A DNA stretch of 64,000 nucleotides. Source: Cytophagales bacterium. GTDB lineage: Bacteria > Bacteroidota > Bacteroidia > Cytophagales > Cyclobacteriaceae. Under the pieces are notes generated by a model. The model saw only the letters and a program-made list of their open reading frames with translations. It was not told the origin of the DNA and ran no database searches. Position numbers and translations under genes: made by a program. This document shows, in pieces, positions 9,613 to 17,093 of this stretch (position 1 is its first letter; every line of letters starts with the position of its first letter). Where the stretch lies: positions 1 through 64,000 of the forward strand of contig JAKSDQ010000126.1 in assembly GCA_022360015.1 (NCBI GenBank). The letters are read 5' to 3'.

Positions 9613-10971
9613 ATGAAAAGAATTTTTAATTACGTACAGATTTTTTCGATTACACTTATCAGTGCTTTAGTTGTGGGGTCTTGTGTAGAGCCGTACCTGG
9701 GATTAGAACAAATACAGACAGACACCACCCCACCCGGAAAAATAACGGTTAAGGAAGTAGTCCCCAAACCAGGTGCATTAGAAATACACTTTGAACCGGC
9801 AAAAGGAGATGCAGATATAGCCCAGATCAAAGCTTATTACCTAAATAAGGCAGGTGAAACAGTTGATTTTATGGTTTCACGATATTCCTCTTCCATTTTG
9901 GTTGAGGGGTTAACCGGCACTAAGCAAGTAGATATAGAAGTAGTGGCAATTGATAATAGTGGTAACATCTCAGAAGTTACCCTTGTAAAAGGTACTCCAT
10001 TATTATCTCCGGTTGAGTACGCTAGACAATCCTTAAGAGTATCAACTGCTTTTGGAGGTGTGAAGGTCGATTGGGAAAATAAAAATGGTGATTTGTTAGT
10101 TTTCCATGTTTTAACTGAAGATACTCTGCAAATTAAAGGCGATACCACTTTTATTGAAGATCCTTCAAAAAGGATTTATACACGCGACACAACATCGAGA
10201 GGTACTGTTGCATACATTCGCCATTATCCGGATAAAGAACAAAAGTTTGGGTTTGTAATTAGCGACAAGTGGGGAAACCGTACCGATACCCTTGTAAGCT
10301 ACATTACACCTTTGAAAGAGGATCCGATTGATTCCAAGAAAATTGAAGTACTAAATTGGTTTAACTGGAAATATACACAGGGACAAAGCAAAGATTACGA
10401 CCTGGAGGGATACAATCCTGAAACAGGAATACAAAATGACGGACTTTTTTATTCTGGATTTTATGGCCCTCAAACATTGTTTGATGGTAGTGGTGCTGCC
10501 GCATTTTACTGTACAAAGTTTACCAAAAACCTCGGACGTCCGGATGCAGAATTGTTACACCCTGCATATATTACCTATGATTTGAATATTGATGTGCGTT
10601 TAAGCCGAATGGTAGTTAACTGGCGTAATAATCTGGCATACTCACATAATTCCTTAAAACGTTTTCGTTTCTGGGGAACTGATGATGAAAATACCGACCG
10701 TGTAAATAAATTTCCGGAAGGATGGAAGTTGATAGGAGAATACGTAGCACCCGACGCCATTGATAATGCTAACCCAACTCAAGACGAGCTAAACGCCTGG
10801 ACAGCGGGTATCCAGTTTTCAATCGAGGATGATAATGTAAACCCAGATGCCGATCCAACTGCTACTTTTCGTTATCTACGAATAGAAATGTTAGATGTGT
10901 ATGGGGACAAAGAAGCATATAATGCCTATACCGTGAATGAAATCCATCTTTATGGTTTAATGATAGACTGA
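9613..10971 (+). CDS. DUF4959/DUF5126/DUF5000-type surface lipoprotein
   Basis: A 452-residue lipoprotein with a signal peptide ending VVGSC (Cys near residue 23). The layout recalls a family common in Bacteroidales PULs: an N-terminal fibronectin-like domain starting DTTPPGKITVKEVVPKPG (DUF4959, about 30-125), a second beta-sandwich (DUF5126, about 130-235), and a C-terminal discoidin-like domain (DUF5000, about 285-452) ending FRYLRIEMLDVYG...NEIHLYG. Members are thought to bind ligand at the cell surface beside SusD; no catalytic activity is known. It lies 35 bases after susD in the same orientation and so is very probably in the operon. Domain names are from memory of the family pattern. 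Confidence 0.8.
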   Translation: MKRIFNYVQIFSITLISALVVGSCVEPYLGLEQIQTDTTPPGKITVKEVVPKPGALEIHFEPAKGDADIAQIKAYYLNKAGETVDFMVSRYSSSILVEGLTGTKQVDIEVVAIDNSGNISEVTLVKGTPLLSPVEYARQSLRVSTAFGGVKVDWENKNGDLLVFHVLTEDTLQIKGDTTFIEDPSKRIYTRDTTSRGTVAYIRHYPDKEQKFGFVISDKWGNRTDTLVSYITPLKEDPIDSKKIEVLNWFNWKYTQGQSKDYDLEGYNPETGIQNDGLFYSGFYGPQTLFDGSGAAAFYCTKFTKNLGRPDAELLHPAYITYDLNIDVRLSRMVVNWRNNLAYSHNSLKRFRFWGTDDENTDRVNKFPEGWKLIGEYVAPDAIDNANPTQDELNAWTAGIQFSIEDDNVNPDADPTATFRYLRIEMLDVYGDKEAYNAYTVNEIHLYGLMID

Positions 10972-11014
10972 TACCAACTAACCGATGATTAAAAATCTAA
11001 ATTAATATGTTGTT

Positions 11015-12244
11015 ATGATAAAATATGCGAAAAGAGGAGTAACATATTTACTCGTACTTATTATATTGATAAGTTGCGATAATGCCAGTAGTTTCCTTGA
11101 TCAACACCTTGAAAACGGACCAATTATTTACGCCGCTAAAGTGGACCAATTGACTACCCAATCGGGTCACTATCGTTTCAGAATAAACATTTATCCGGCA
11201 GAAGATGTGAACCGCTCATATTGCCGGCTAAAATGGAATATAACCAATGATATCAAAGACTCTGTACAAGTGAACTTCTCCGAGGACAACTATGATCCTG
11301 ATTTGAGCAGCTACTATGCAATCATCGATGTATCAAAAGACAGTATCTTTGGCAACCTGTTAATCGAAGCTCAAAATTTTGATTATTTCGGAAATGCTTC
11401 ATTAATAACAGAAGAAATTGCCTTTATTTATGGCGACAATTTTATTTCTAGCTTGACAAACGATAAAATAGGTTTTTCACCTGATTCAGATAAAATTGAA
11501 ATTAGCCGGCAACTAGGGTCCGTTGGAAACTATATAAGCTACGAACTTGCGGATGGTAGTTTCACGGAAGAGGTATTTACCAAAGAAAGTGAAATACCTT
11601 TGGAAAATGCAAAGTCAGGAGGAATTGTTCGGAACAAGAGTAGAATACTTGTCAGAGAAACGGATATAGATACACTGGGGACAACTTTTTATTCTGAGAC
11701 TAAAATTCCGTATGCCCCGCCTCAAATAGTGGATTTTTGCAAAGAAGAGAACGCTGATTTTTCAGCAACTTACGCTTTTGATGGCTTGGTAAATCATACA
11801 GATGGTAGCCATATGTGGCACACAGGCTGGTCACATAATGATCATCAGAAATTTCATAACAACAATAGTGATACTACCTTGGCACACTATTATGTTATCG
11901 ATTACAAAGATGAGTTTATGATGAAGTCAATCTCCATTTATAATGATAACGTAGGATTTTTAAAAACAGTTGATATCTGGATTAGTAACGACCCCCGGTA
12001 TACCCCCGGTAAAGGTACGGATCAGTCGGTTGCAGACTACTGGAGAGTCCCACATGAAAATAATTGGGTAAAAATTGGAAGTATGAGTTTTGAGCAAAAA
12101 GCAAATGTCATAAAGACACTTGAGCTTGGGTCTCCAAAAGAGTTCAGACTATTAATACTTACCATGCCCGATTCTCATAATACGGGTAATGGTAATATCA
12201 GAATATCGGAGATTAAGGTTGATGCAATCCGTAAAGATGATTAA
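11015..12244 (+). CDS. DUF4998/discoidin-type surface lipoprotein
   Basis: A 409-residue lipoprotein with a signal peptide ending LISC (Cys near 21). The N-terminal part (about 33-125, with GPIIYAAKVDQLTTQSG) resembles DUF4998. The C-terminal part (about 240-405) resembles an F5/8 type C (discoidin) carbohydrate-binding fold, with AFDGLVNHTDGSHMWHTGW and a final RLLILTMPDSHNTGNGNIRISEIKV. It probably sits on the cell surface as an accessory ligand-binding protein of the SusCD pair. It is the last gene of the + strand locus and converges on a minus-strand operon 20 bases away. Function beyond binding is not shown by the sequence. Confidence 0.75.
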   Translation: MIKYAKRGVTYLLVLIILISCDNASSFLDQHLENGPIIYAAKVDQLTTQSGHYRFRINIYPAEDVNRSYCRLKWNITNDIKDSVQVNFSEDNYDPDLSSYYAIIDVSKDSIFGNLLIEAQNFDYFGNASLITEEIAFIYGDNFISSLTNDKIGFSPDSDKIEISRQLGSVGNYISYELADGSFTEEVFTKESEIPLENAKSGGIVRNKSRILVRETDIDTLGTTFYSETKIPYAPPQIVDFCKEENADFSATYAFDGLVNHTDGSHMWHTGWSHNDHQKFHNNNSDTTLAHYYVIDYKDEFMMKSISIYNDNVGFLKTVDIWISNDPRYTPGKGTDQSVADYWRVPHENNWVKIGSMSFEQKANVIKTLELGSPKEFRLLILTMPDSHNTGNGNIRISEIKVDAIRKDD

Positions 12245-12264
12245 GAAAGTAGAAATCACACTTG

Positions 12265-13038
12265 CTAAAGCCCAATCGCAACACCTAACATGAAACCCAT
12301 GTTATGTCTCCACTTACCAAAAGGCACCCTTTTGCGGGTGATGGAAAGTATATTGGCGGAATATACAGGTCCAAAAAGCAAGGTCTTTCTTGTATCCAAC
12401 TGATAGGCACCTAAAATTTTCCCGTTGGCTATTAATGATGATTTGTCATAAGTTCTTTGCTCTGAAAGTGTTATGATATTTGAGTGATCATCCTTGTCGA
12501 GCGTACTTCCCTCATACCCTAAAGTGTGTAAATAGCCAACGCCTGCCGTAAGCAGTATTTCAAAAGGATCTTTGTTTTTAAAAATGGAATAGCCGAAGTC
12601 TAACGATGCCGTTAACACCTGGTGCCGGTTTAGCGAAGTTGTTTCTTGTATGGCAAATCTTTCTCTATAACTGGTGTAGCCAACATCCAGGTTGAAAAGG
12701 AACCTTTTTTTTCTGAGCATTGCCAACGCCCCAAAGGTATAGTTTAAACGAGGGTTTGTATGTTCCTTTATTTGATTATAGTAAGGGCGTTGCAAACTGC
12801 ACACGGTAATATAATCCAGGCTGTAAGAGGTTTGAAAATAAGGTACAATAAAGAAATGACTGTTCTTTTCGGTGGCCGGTTTTGAGGGGCTGACGTATAC
12901 TTTTTTGGTAATTACTACGGGTTGCTTGATAATGTAGGCCGTATCATTTCTAATGATTACACTATCTCTCTCCTGCCCCGGGGCCATTTGACAAATGGTT
13001 ATCAGAAAAAATAAACTGAACAGAATTTTTATCGACAC
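12265..13038 (-). CDS. Probable outer-membrane beta-barrel protein
   Basis: A 257-residue protein with a cleavable signal peptide (MSIKILFSLFFLITICQMAPG) and, after about residue 65, a series of alternating-residue strands ending in an odd-aromatic/Gly-rich tail (WRHNMGFMLGVAIGL), as in small outer-membrane barrels. I do not recognise a named family. The region after the signal peptide (DSVIIRNDTAYIIKQPVVITKK) resembles the DTVIVTDTIKI-like tail of the protein encoded just upstream. The gene start overlaps the stop of that upstream gene at 13038, so the two are translationally coupled. It is the last gene of a sigma factor / membrane partner / barrel operon and may be the surface sensor or the target of that sigma factor. 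Confidence 0.6.
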   Translation of the reverse strand: MSIKILFSLFFLITICQMAPGQERDSVIIRNDTAYIIKQPVVITKKVYVSPSKPATEKNSHFFIVPYFQTSYSLDYITVCSLQRPYYNQIKEHTNPRLNYTFGALAMLRKKRFLFNLDVGYTSYRERFAIQETTSLNRHQVLTASLDFGYSIFKNKDPFEILLTAGVGYLHTLGYEGSTLDKDDHSNIITLSEQRTYDKSSLIANGKILGAYQLDTRKTLLFGPVYSANILSITRKRVPFGKWRHNMGFMLGVAIGL

Positions 13039-13664
13039 TATTTCTTTTTTTCTATTTTGATTGTATCAGTTACTATCACAGTATCTTGAATGATTATCAC
13101 AGTAGGCACCTTTTTCTTACTCAACTCCTTTGGCGGTAGCTGTTGGTTTTTTAGGGTGCTTATTGAGTCAAAAGCATTTAATCGGGCCGAGTCCGGTTGG
13201 GTCACAATAATACTATCTTTAAATTCAGGGAGTGCCTGACTATCGACTGCTAGTTCCGGGCGCTTTGGTGTGGGCACTGCCGGAACAACCTGTTTTTCCG
13301 TGAGTTCTGAGGCTTCGGTTTGAGGCACTTCTTGTAAAGGAGCGGAATTTATCAGGTCAGTTGGTGGTATGGACTCCTCCGGTGTATCTTTTTTGATAGC
13401 TACGGTATCTGTCATTGTACTTTCCACTTGCTTGGGTTCAGTTTGAATAGTCGATGAAACGTCGATGTTGTACCAGACAATAATTACAATGGCTGTCACT
13501 GCGGTGATGCCGATAGCAATCGTGATTAAAGCGCCCCACCAGGGTTTTGAAATCTTATTCAGAATATTTGAACTGATATCTTTCCAATAATCGGCAGGCT
13601 TTTCAATAGATTTTCCCTCAAGTCCTTTCAAAAAGATATCATCTATATTTTCAAACTCTTTCAT
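13038..13664 (-). CDS. Single-pass membrane protein, probable anti-sigma partner
   Basis: A 208-residue protein with a short cytoplasmic N-terminus (about 1-40, FENIDDIFLKGLEGKSIEKP), one membrane helix near 44-66 (ALITIAIGITAVTAIVIIVW), and a Pro/Thr/Glu-rich periplasmic tail ending in a beta-prone KVPTVIIIQDTVIVTDTIKI. It has no FecR domain. Gene order (sigma factor immediately upstream, 14-base overlap with its stop) and topology suggest an anti-sigma factor that spans the inner membrane. The function is inferred from context; the family is not recognised. Confidence 0.55.
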   Translation of the reverse strand: MKEFENIDDIFLKGLEGKSIEKPADYWKDISSNILNKISKPWWGALITIAIGITAVTAIVIIVWYNIDVSSTIQTEPKQVESTMTDTVAIKKDTPEESIPPTDLINSAPLQEVPQTEASELTEKQVVPAVPTPKRPELAVDSQALPEFKDSIIVTQPDSARLNAFDSISTLKNQQLPPKELSKKKVPTVIIIQDTVIVTDTIKIEKKK

Positions 13665-14214
13665 CTGATTTACTTTTTTCTGCCAAAATGAGTAGTTCCT
13701 TTTTAAGTATATTCCTGGCCCTTCGTAACCTGGACCGGGATGTGCTTTCTTTTATAGAAAGTGCCGCTGCTATCTCATTATGCGAATACTTTTCAAAACA
13801 ATATAAGTTAAAGACTACCCTGAATGTTTCCGGTAATGCTTTCAGGGTTTGTAACAACTCTTCCTGTGTGAAGTCATAATCAATGGTTTTATCTACCGAA
13901 TCTTCTGCGATATCGATATTTTCATAAATTGTACTATTCCGGGTTATTAACTTCTTTTTCTTTCGCAATGCACTGAGGGCTTCATTAATCATAATTCTTT
14001 TAAGCCAGCCTTCAAAAGAGCCTTCGAATTTAAATTTTTTGATTGATTTAAAGACTTTAATAAACCCATTTTGAAGCACGTCTTTTGCTTCATTTTCATC
14101 TGACATATATCTTGTACAGATCATCAGCATTTTGGGAGCATACTTATTAAAAAGATGATTGTAAGCCACGCGATCATTGCGTATGCAGGCTTTAATCAGT
14201 TCGTCTTCTTCCAT
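13651..14214 (-). CDS. ECF RNA polymerase sigma factor
   Basis: An ECF sigma-70 factor of 187 residues if started at the ATG at 14212-14214 (MEEDELIKACIRNDRVAYNH). An upstream in-frame ATG at 14292 would add 26 residues that do not look like sigma region 2, so I prefer the shorter form. Region 2 (YAPKMLMICTRYMSDENEAKDVLQNGFIKVF) and region 4 (LPETFRVVFNLYCFEKYSHNEIAAAL, then STSRSRLRRARNILKK) are complete. It heads a minus-strand operon with a membrane partner and a barrel-like protein, with overlapping stop and start codons. Together they form a self-contained envelope-signalling unit distinct from the FecR type. Confidence 0.88.
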   Translation of the reverse strand: MEEDELIKACIRNDRVAYNHLFNKYAPKMLMICTRYMSDENEAKDVLQNGFIKVFKSIKKFKFEGSFEGWLKRIMINEALSALRKKKKLITRNSTIYENIDIAEDSVDKTIDYDFTQEELLQTLKALPETFRVVFNLYCFEKYSHNEIAAALSIKESTSRSRLRRARNILKKELLILAEKSKSDERV

Positions 14215-14543
14215 GTAGCCAGAAAGCTTATCTTTTAAATGATTAGCCAAATATAAATGAAAAAATATCTCACATACCCTTGTCAGCCACATTTTTAGTA
14301 AATCTACATTATCAAGGCAGAAATTTACAAACCAATAAGCAATTCACAATCAATGACTTATATTCAATTTATAACAGACAAAAAAAATGTTTTAAATTTT
14401 TCATGGAATAAACCGGGCACGTTTCGGCTTTTTATCGTCTAACAGGCGAAAGACTTTAGTAAACATTTGAAAAATTGTGTACCCGTTAGGAATTACATGT
14501 TCGCTAATTTCCAGTAGTTGATAATTTGCTAAAAAATAAAAAC
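14215..14543. other. Divergent intergenic region
   Basis: About 330 bases separate the minus-strand sigma factor from the plus-strand lipoprotein gene at 14544. It should contain promoters for both. The sequence is A+T rich. I found no hairpin or RNA gene that I can support. Confidence 0.4.
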
Positions 14544-15185
14544 ATGAAACGAATATTTTTGACATTTGTGTATTTGACTTTTATAATTATTCTAAGTAGC
14601 TGTGTTCATGAACATGACTGTGAAATTGAACCAGGCCCAACCAATACCATCGAAGATGGGTATACTTCCGCATTTGAGCCGGATTTTATATCCCAACTTG
14701 ATCCTGATGCCAAAAAAGAAATCAGAGTAATGAATGGTTTTAATGGCGGAGATTTTTACGAAGAAAGCTATATTAGATTTAACGATTTTACCGAAGTCAA
14801 GCAACCTGTTCAAATCGCTAAATTAAGATTATACGTTAAAGAAAACCCGAAATTATATGTCTTTTTTCCAAATGTATACACCATACATGTCTCGGCATTG
14901 CAAGAAGGTTGGAATGAAAATACACTGAGTCATTCAAACAGGCCTGCTGCCGTAGAAAAGATGACAAGTATATTTCCTGCGGATAATCTAAAGCCAGGGG
15001 ATCTGTATGAGATTGATGTGACGGATATTCTCAATGATCAATTTACTCACATAAAACCCCATCATGGTTTCGGAATTTCACTTGATGCAGAAAATAGACG
15101 GGAGAGTACAGCCATATCTTTTTACGCTTCTGATAATGGAAACGATGCGTTAAACCCTGCGCTGGATGTGGTGTATGAGTGGTAG
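14544..15185 (+). CDS. DNRLRE-type (CBM-like) surface lipoprotein
   Basis: About 213 residues from the ATG at 14544; a TTG six codons upstream is less likely as a start. The signal peptide ends in a lipobox IILSSC. The mature part looks like a single DNRLRE/carbohydrate-binding beta-sandwich: EESYIRFNDF, the strand QIAKLRLYVKE, the WNENTLSHSNRPA block, the VTDILND element and the closing STAISFYASDN followed by PALDVVYEW. These domains are found in secreted and surface polysaccharide-degrading proteins. Here it is alone with no catalytic domain, so it may be a binding or adhesion lipoprotein. The gene ends 65 bases before the serine hydrolase gene, with a 40-base palindrome in between. Confidence 0.65.
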   Translation: MKRIFLTFVYLTFIIILSSCVHEHDCEIEPGPTNTIEDGYTSAFEPDFISQLDPDAKKEIRVMNGFNGGDFYEESYIRFNDFTEVKQPVQIAKLRLYVKENPKLYVFFPNVYTIHVSALQEGWNENTLSHSNRPAAVEKMTSIFPADNLKPGDLYEIDVTDILNDQFTHIKPHHGFGISLDAENRRESTAISFYASDNGNDALNPALDVVYEW

Positions 15186-15210
15186 ATTACTTTGTATTTT
15201 TTGGTATAAA

Positions 15211-15250
15211 ATGGAATCAATATGTGAATTAATTCATATATTGATTCCAT
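15211..15250. promoter_or_regulatory. 40-base near-perfect palindrome abutting a start codon
   Basis: Two 20-base arms (15211-15230 and 15231-15250) are mutual inverted repeats with a single difference that still forms a G-U pair in RNA. The centre is GAATTAATTC. The palindrome ends at the base directly before the ATG of the serine hydrolase (15251) and begins 25 bases after the preceding stop. As DNA it could be an operator for a dimeric regulator. As RNA it would fold over the ribosome-binding region and start codon. Confidence 0.75.
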
Positions 15251-16444
15251 ATGAAAAAGCTGGCCCTCGTCATTGCAATCTTTTTGTTATTACATGCGGC
15301 CGGTTGTCAAACCGGCACCTCAGGTCAATACAACTACCTTCCCCCTGAGCGGATCGATGACGGACTCGATGTAGGCACTCCGGATGAGGTAAACATGAAC
15401 GAAAAGTTGATAGCAAAGGCAGCAAACAGCATACAGGGAGGGCGGTTTAAAGAAGTGCATGCCATGCTGATTTTCAGGCACAATAAGCTGGTATTTGAAG
15501 GATATTTCGAAGGGCATCAATACCAATGGGACGCACCGTATCATCATGGTAATCCGGTCAACTGGAAAAGGGATATGCCACATAGCATCATGTCTGCCAC
15601 CAAAAGCATAACATCGGCCTGCATCGGTATTGCTGTGGATAAAGGTTTTATTGAAAGTGTTCAACAATCCATCTTTGATTATTTACCGCAACATCGGCAC
15701 CTGGGCACCGGTGGAAAAGAAAAAATCACCATCGAACATCTGCTAACCATGACCTCCGGACTGGAATGGCATGAGTGGTCAGCTCCTTATAGCAGTCAGG
15801 CAAATGATATTGTTGATTTGTGGCTTCCCTCCTGTCGTGATCCGGTTGCTTGTGTTTTGGAAAAACCTCTGGTAAATAAACCAGGCACAAGCTTTACCTA
15901 TTCAGGGGGTGGAACAATAGTTTTGGGCGAAATCCTTAAAAACGCTGCACAAATGGATATTGAGGAATTTTCCGGAAAATATTTGTTTGAACCCCTGGCT
16001 ATCGACTCTTTTAACTGGGACCTGAAATTTGAAAATGGTGTGATTGAAGCGGCAGGGGGTTTAAAGATCACACCGAGGGCGATGGTTAAGATAGGGGCGA
16101 CATTTCTAAACAAGGGAGTTTGGAAGGGAAAGCAGATTATATCCGAACCCTGGGTGAATAAAAGTGCCACTGCATTCGGGGACAATCATGGGATTAATAT
16201 CCCGGGTGAAGATTCAGGGAGAAACGGGTATTCCTATTCATGGTGGACAAAAACATTTTCAAAATCCGGAGAGAAGATACATATGTATGCTGCTTCAGGT
16301 TGGGGTGGGCAACATATCATGGTGCTACCGGAACTCAATGCAGTGGTTGTTTTCACCGGTGGCAATTACGTGACGCGCAGGCCCCCATTTAAAATCCTGA
16401 GAAAATATTTGATACCTGCTTTTGGATACAGCTATAGAAAATGA
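15251..16444 (+). CDS. Serine hydrolase, beta-lactamase/penicillin-binding class C fold, lipoprotein
   Basis: A 397-residue lipoprotein (lipobox HAAGC, Cys19) of the beta-lactamase-related serine hydrolase family. The nucleophile motif SATK is at Ser115-Lys118 and the second motif Tyr217-Ser-Gly is present (FTYSGG). The block LLTMTSGLEWHEW and the C-terminal YAASGWGGQHIMVLPE, which corresponds to the third motif region, are also present. Family members include esterases, D-aminopeptidases and transpeptidase-like enzymes, so calling it a resistance enzyme is not justified. It would act in the periplasm or at the outer membrane. The palindrome immediately before its ATG suggests tight control. 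Confidence 0.85.
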   Translation: MKKLALVIAIFLLLHAAGCQTGTSGQYNYLPPERIDDGLDVGTPDEVNMNEKLIAKAANSIQGGRFKEVHAMLIFRHNKLVFEGYFEGHQYQWDAPYHHGNPVNWKRDMPHSIMSATKSITSACIGIAVDKGFIESVQQSIFDYLPQHRHLGTGGKEKITIEHLLTMTSGLEWHEWSAPYSSQANDIVDLWLPSCRDPVACVLEKPLVNKPGTSFTYSGGGTIVLGEILKNAAQMDIEEFSGKYLFEPLAIDSFNWDLKFENGVIEAAGGLKITPRAMVKIGATFLNKGVWKGKQIISEPWVNKSATAFGDNHGINIPGEDSGRNGYSYSWWTKTFSKSGEKIHMYAASGWGGQHIMVLPELNAVVVFTGGNYVTRRPPFKILRKYLIPAFGYSYRK

Positions 16445-16498
16445 AATCATCCGGGTATATTACTTGGTTTTTACGCTGCGCTGATATAAGTTTGCGCT

Positions 16499-16897
16499 AT
16501 GTACGTCATCAGGAACTTCATCATTTCCCTGATCATCCTAAGCGTATTAGGAAGTGCATTGGTTATGCCAATCGTTTATCTGGATTTCAACCTGAGAAAG
16601 GAATACATCGCCGAAATACTTTGTATCAACCGCGATAAACCCGTGACCGTTTGCGGAGGTAAATGTTATTTGGATCTGCAGTTGGAAAAAGCCGCCCGGC
16701 AGCAGGATAACGAATCAAATACGCCAGGGAGGCTTTTAGAGATTTCATTTTTTTTACAGGAATGTACATCAGTAGGGCTTTCGAATTCAGCTTCTGAAGC
16801 CAAAATAACGTACCACTTGTTTTCAGAATTTCTGTTGCCCTCATCTTTTTGCCATGAAATTTTTCACCCTCCCAAGCTAAATCACCTATCCACCTGA
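16499..16897 (+). CDS. Small membrane-anchored Cys-containing protein of a metal-uptake cluster
   Basis: A 132-residue protein with an N-terminal hydrophobic segment (FIISLIILSVLGSALVMPIV) and a compact motif ILCINRDKP followed by VCGGKCYL, which puts three Cys within about 14 residues. I recall similar small proteins upstream of TonB receptor / PepSY pairs in Bacteroidota, but I do not know a named family. The Cys cluster suggests metal or redox handling at the envelope. It is followed by the TonB receptor (17094) and the PepSY protein (19415) in the same direction. Confidence 0.6.
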   Translation: MYVIRNFIISLIILSVLGSALVMPIVYLDFNLRKEYIAEILCINRDKPVTVCGGKCYLDLQLEKAARQQDNESNTPGRLLEISFFLQECTSVGLSNSASEAKITYHLFSEFLLPSSFCHEIFHPPKLNHLST

Positions 16898-17042
16898 ATA
16901 TCTTATAATGCTCTTTTTCAGAGTTTTATATGATTACATTCAATTTATACTTTAAAGTCGAAAAGCCATCAGGTCTCAAAGCTTTATTACTTCGGCTTAT
17001 TTAAAAATTCGGAAACCTGTGCCGCATTGGAATCCATATCAT

Positions 17043-17060
17043 CAGGTGTGGGTACACCTG
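17043..17060. promoter_or_regulatory. Short inverted repeat upstream of TonB receptor
   Basis: CAGGTGT (17043-17049) and ACACCTG (17054-17060) form a 7-bp inverted repeat with a 4-base centre, about 34 bases before the preferred start of the TonB receptor gene. It could be an operator. No match to a Fur box is evident, and short inverted repeats can arise by chance. Confidence 0.3.
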
Positions 17061-17093
17061 CGTTCCAGTGTAATTACACGTTTCCATAAAATC

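Noticed and set aside
14215-14292. The longer 213-residue start for the sigma factor
   Set aside because: The extra 26 residues are hydrophobic and unlike sigma region 2, and the family starts near the internal Met at 14214.
15251-16444. Naming the serine hydrolase an AmpC-type resistance enzyme
   Set aside because: SxxK and YSG motifs are shared by esterases and peptidases of the same fold; nothing shows beta-lactam hydrolysis.
16898-17093. Cobalamin or other metabolite riboswitch upstream of the TonB receptor
   Set aside because: No recognisable B12-box or other riboswitch core was found; only a 7-bp inverted repeat is present.
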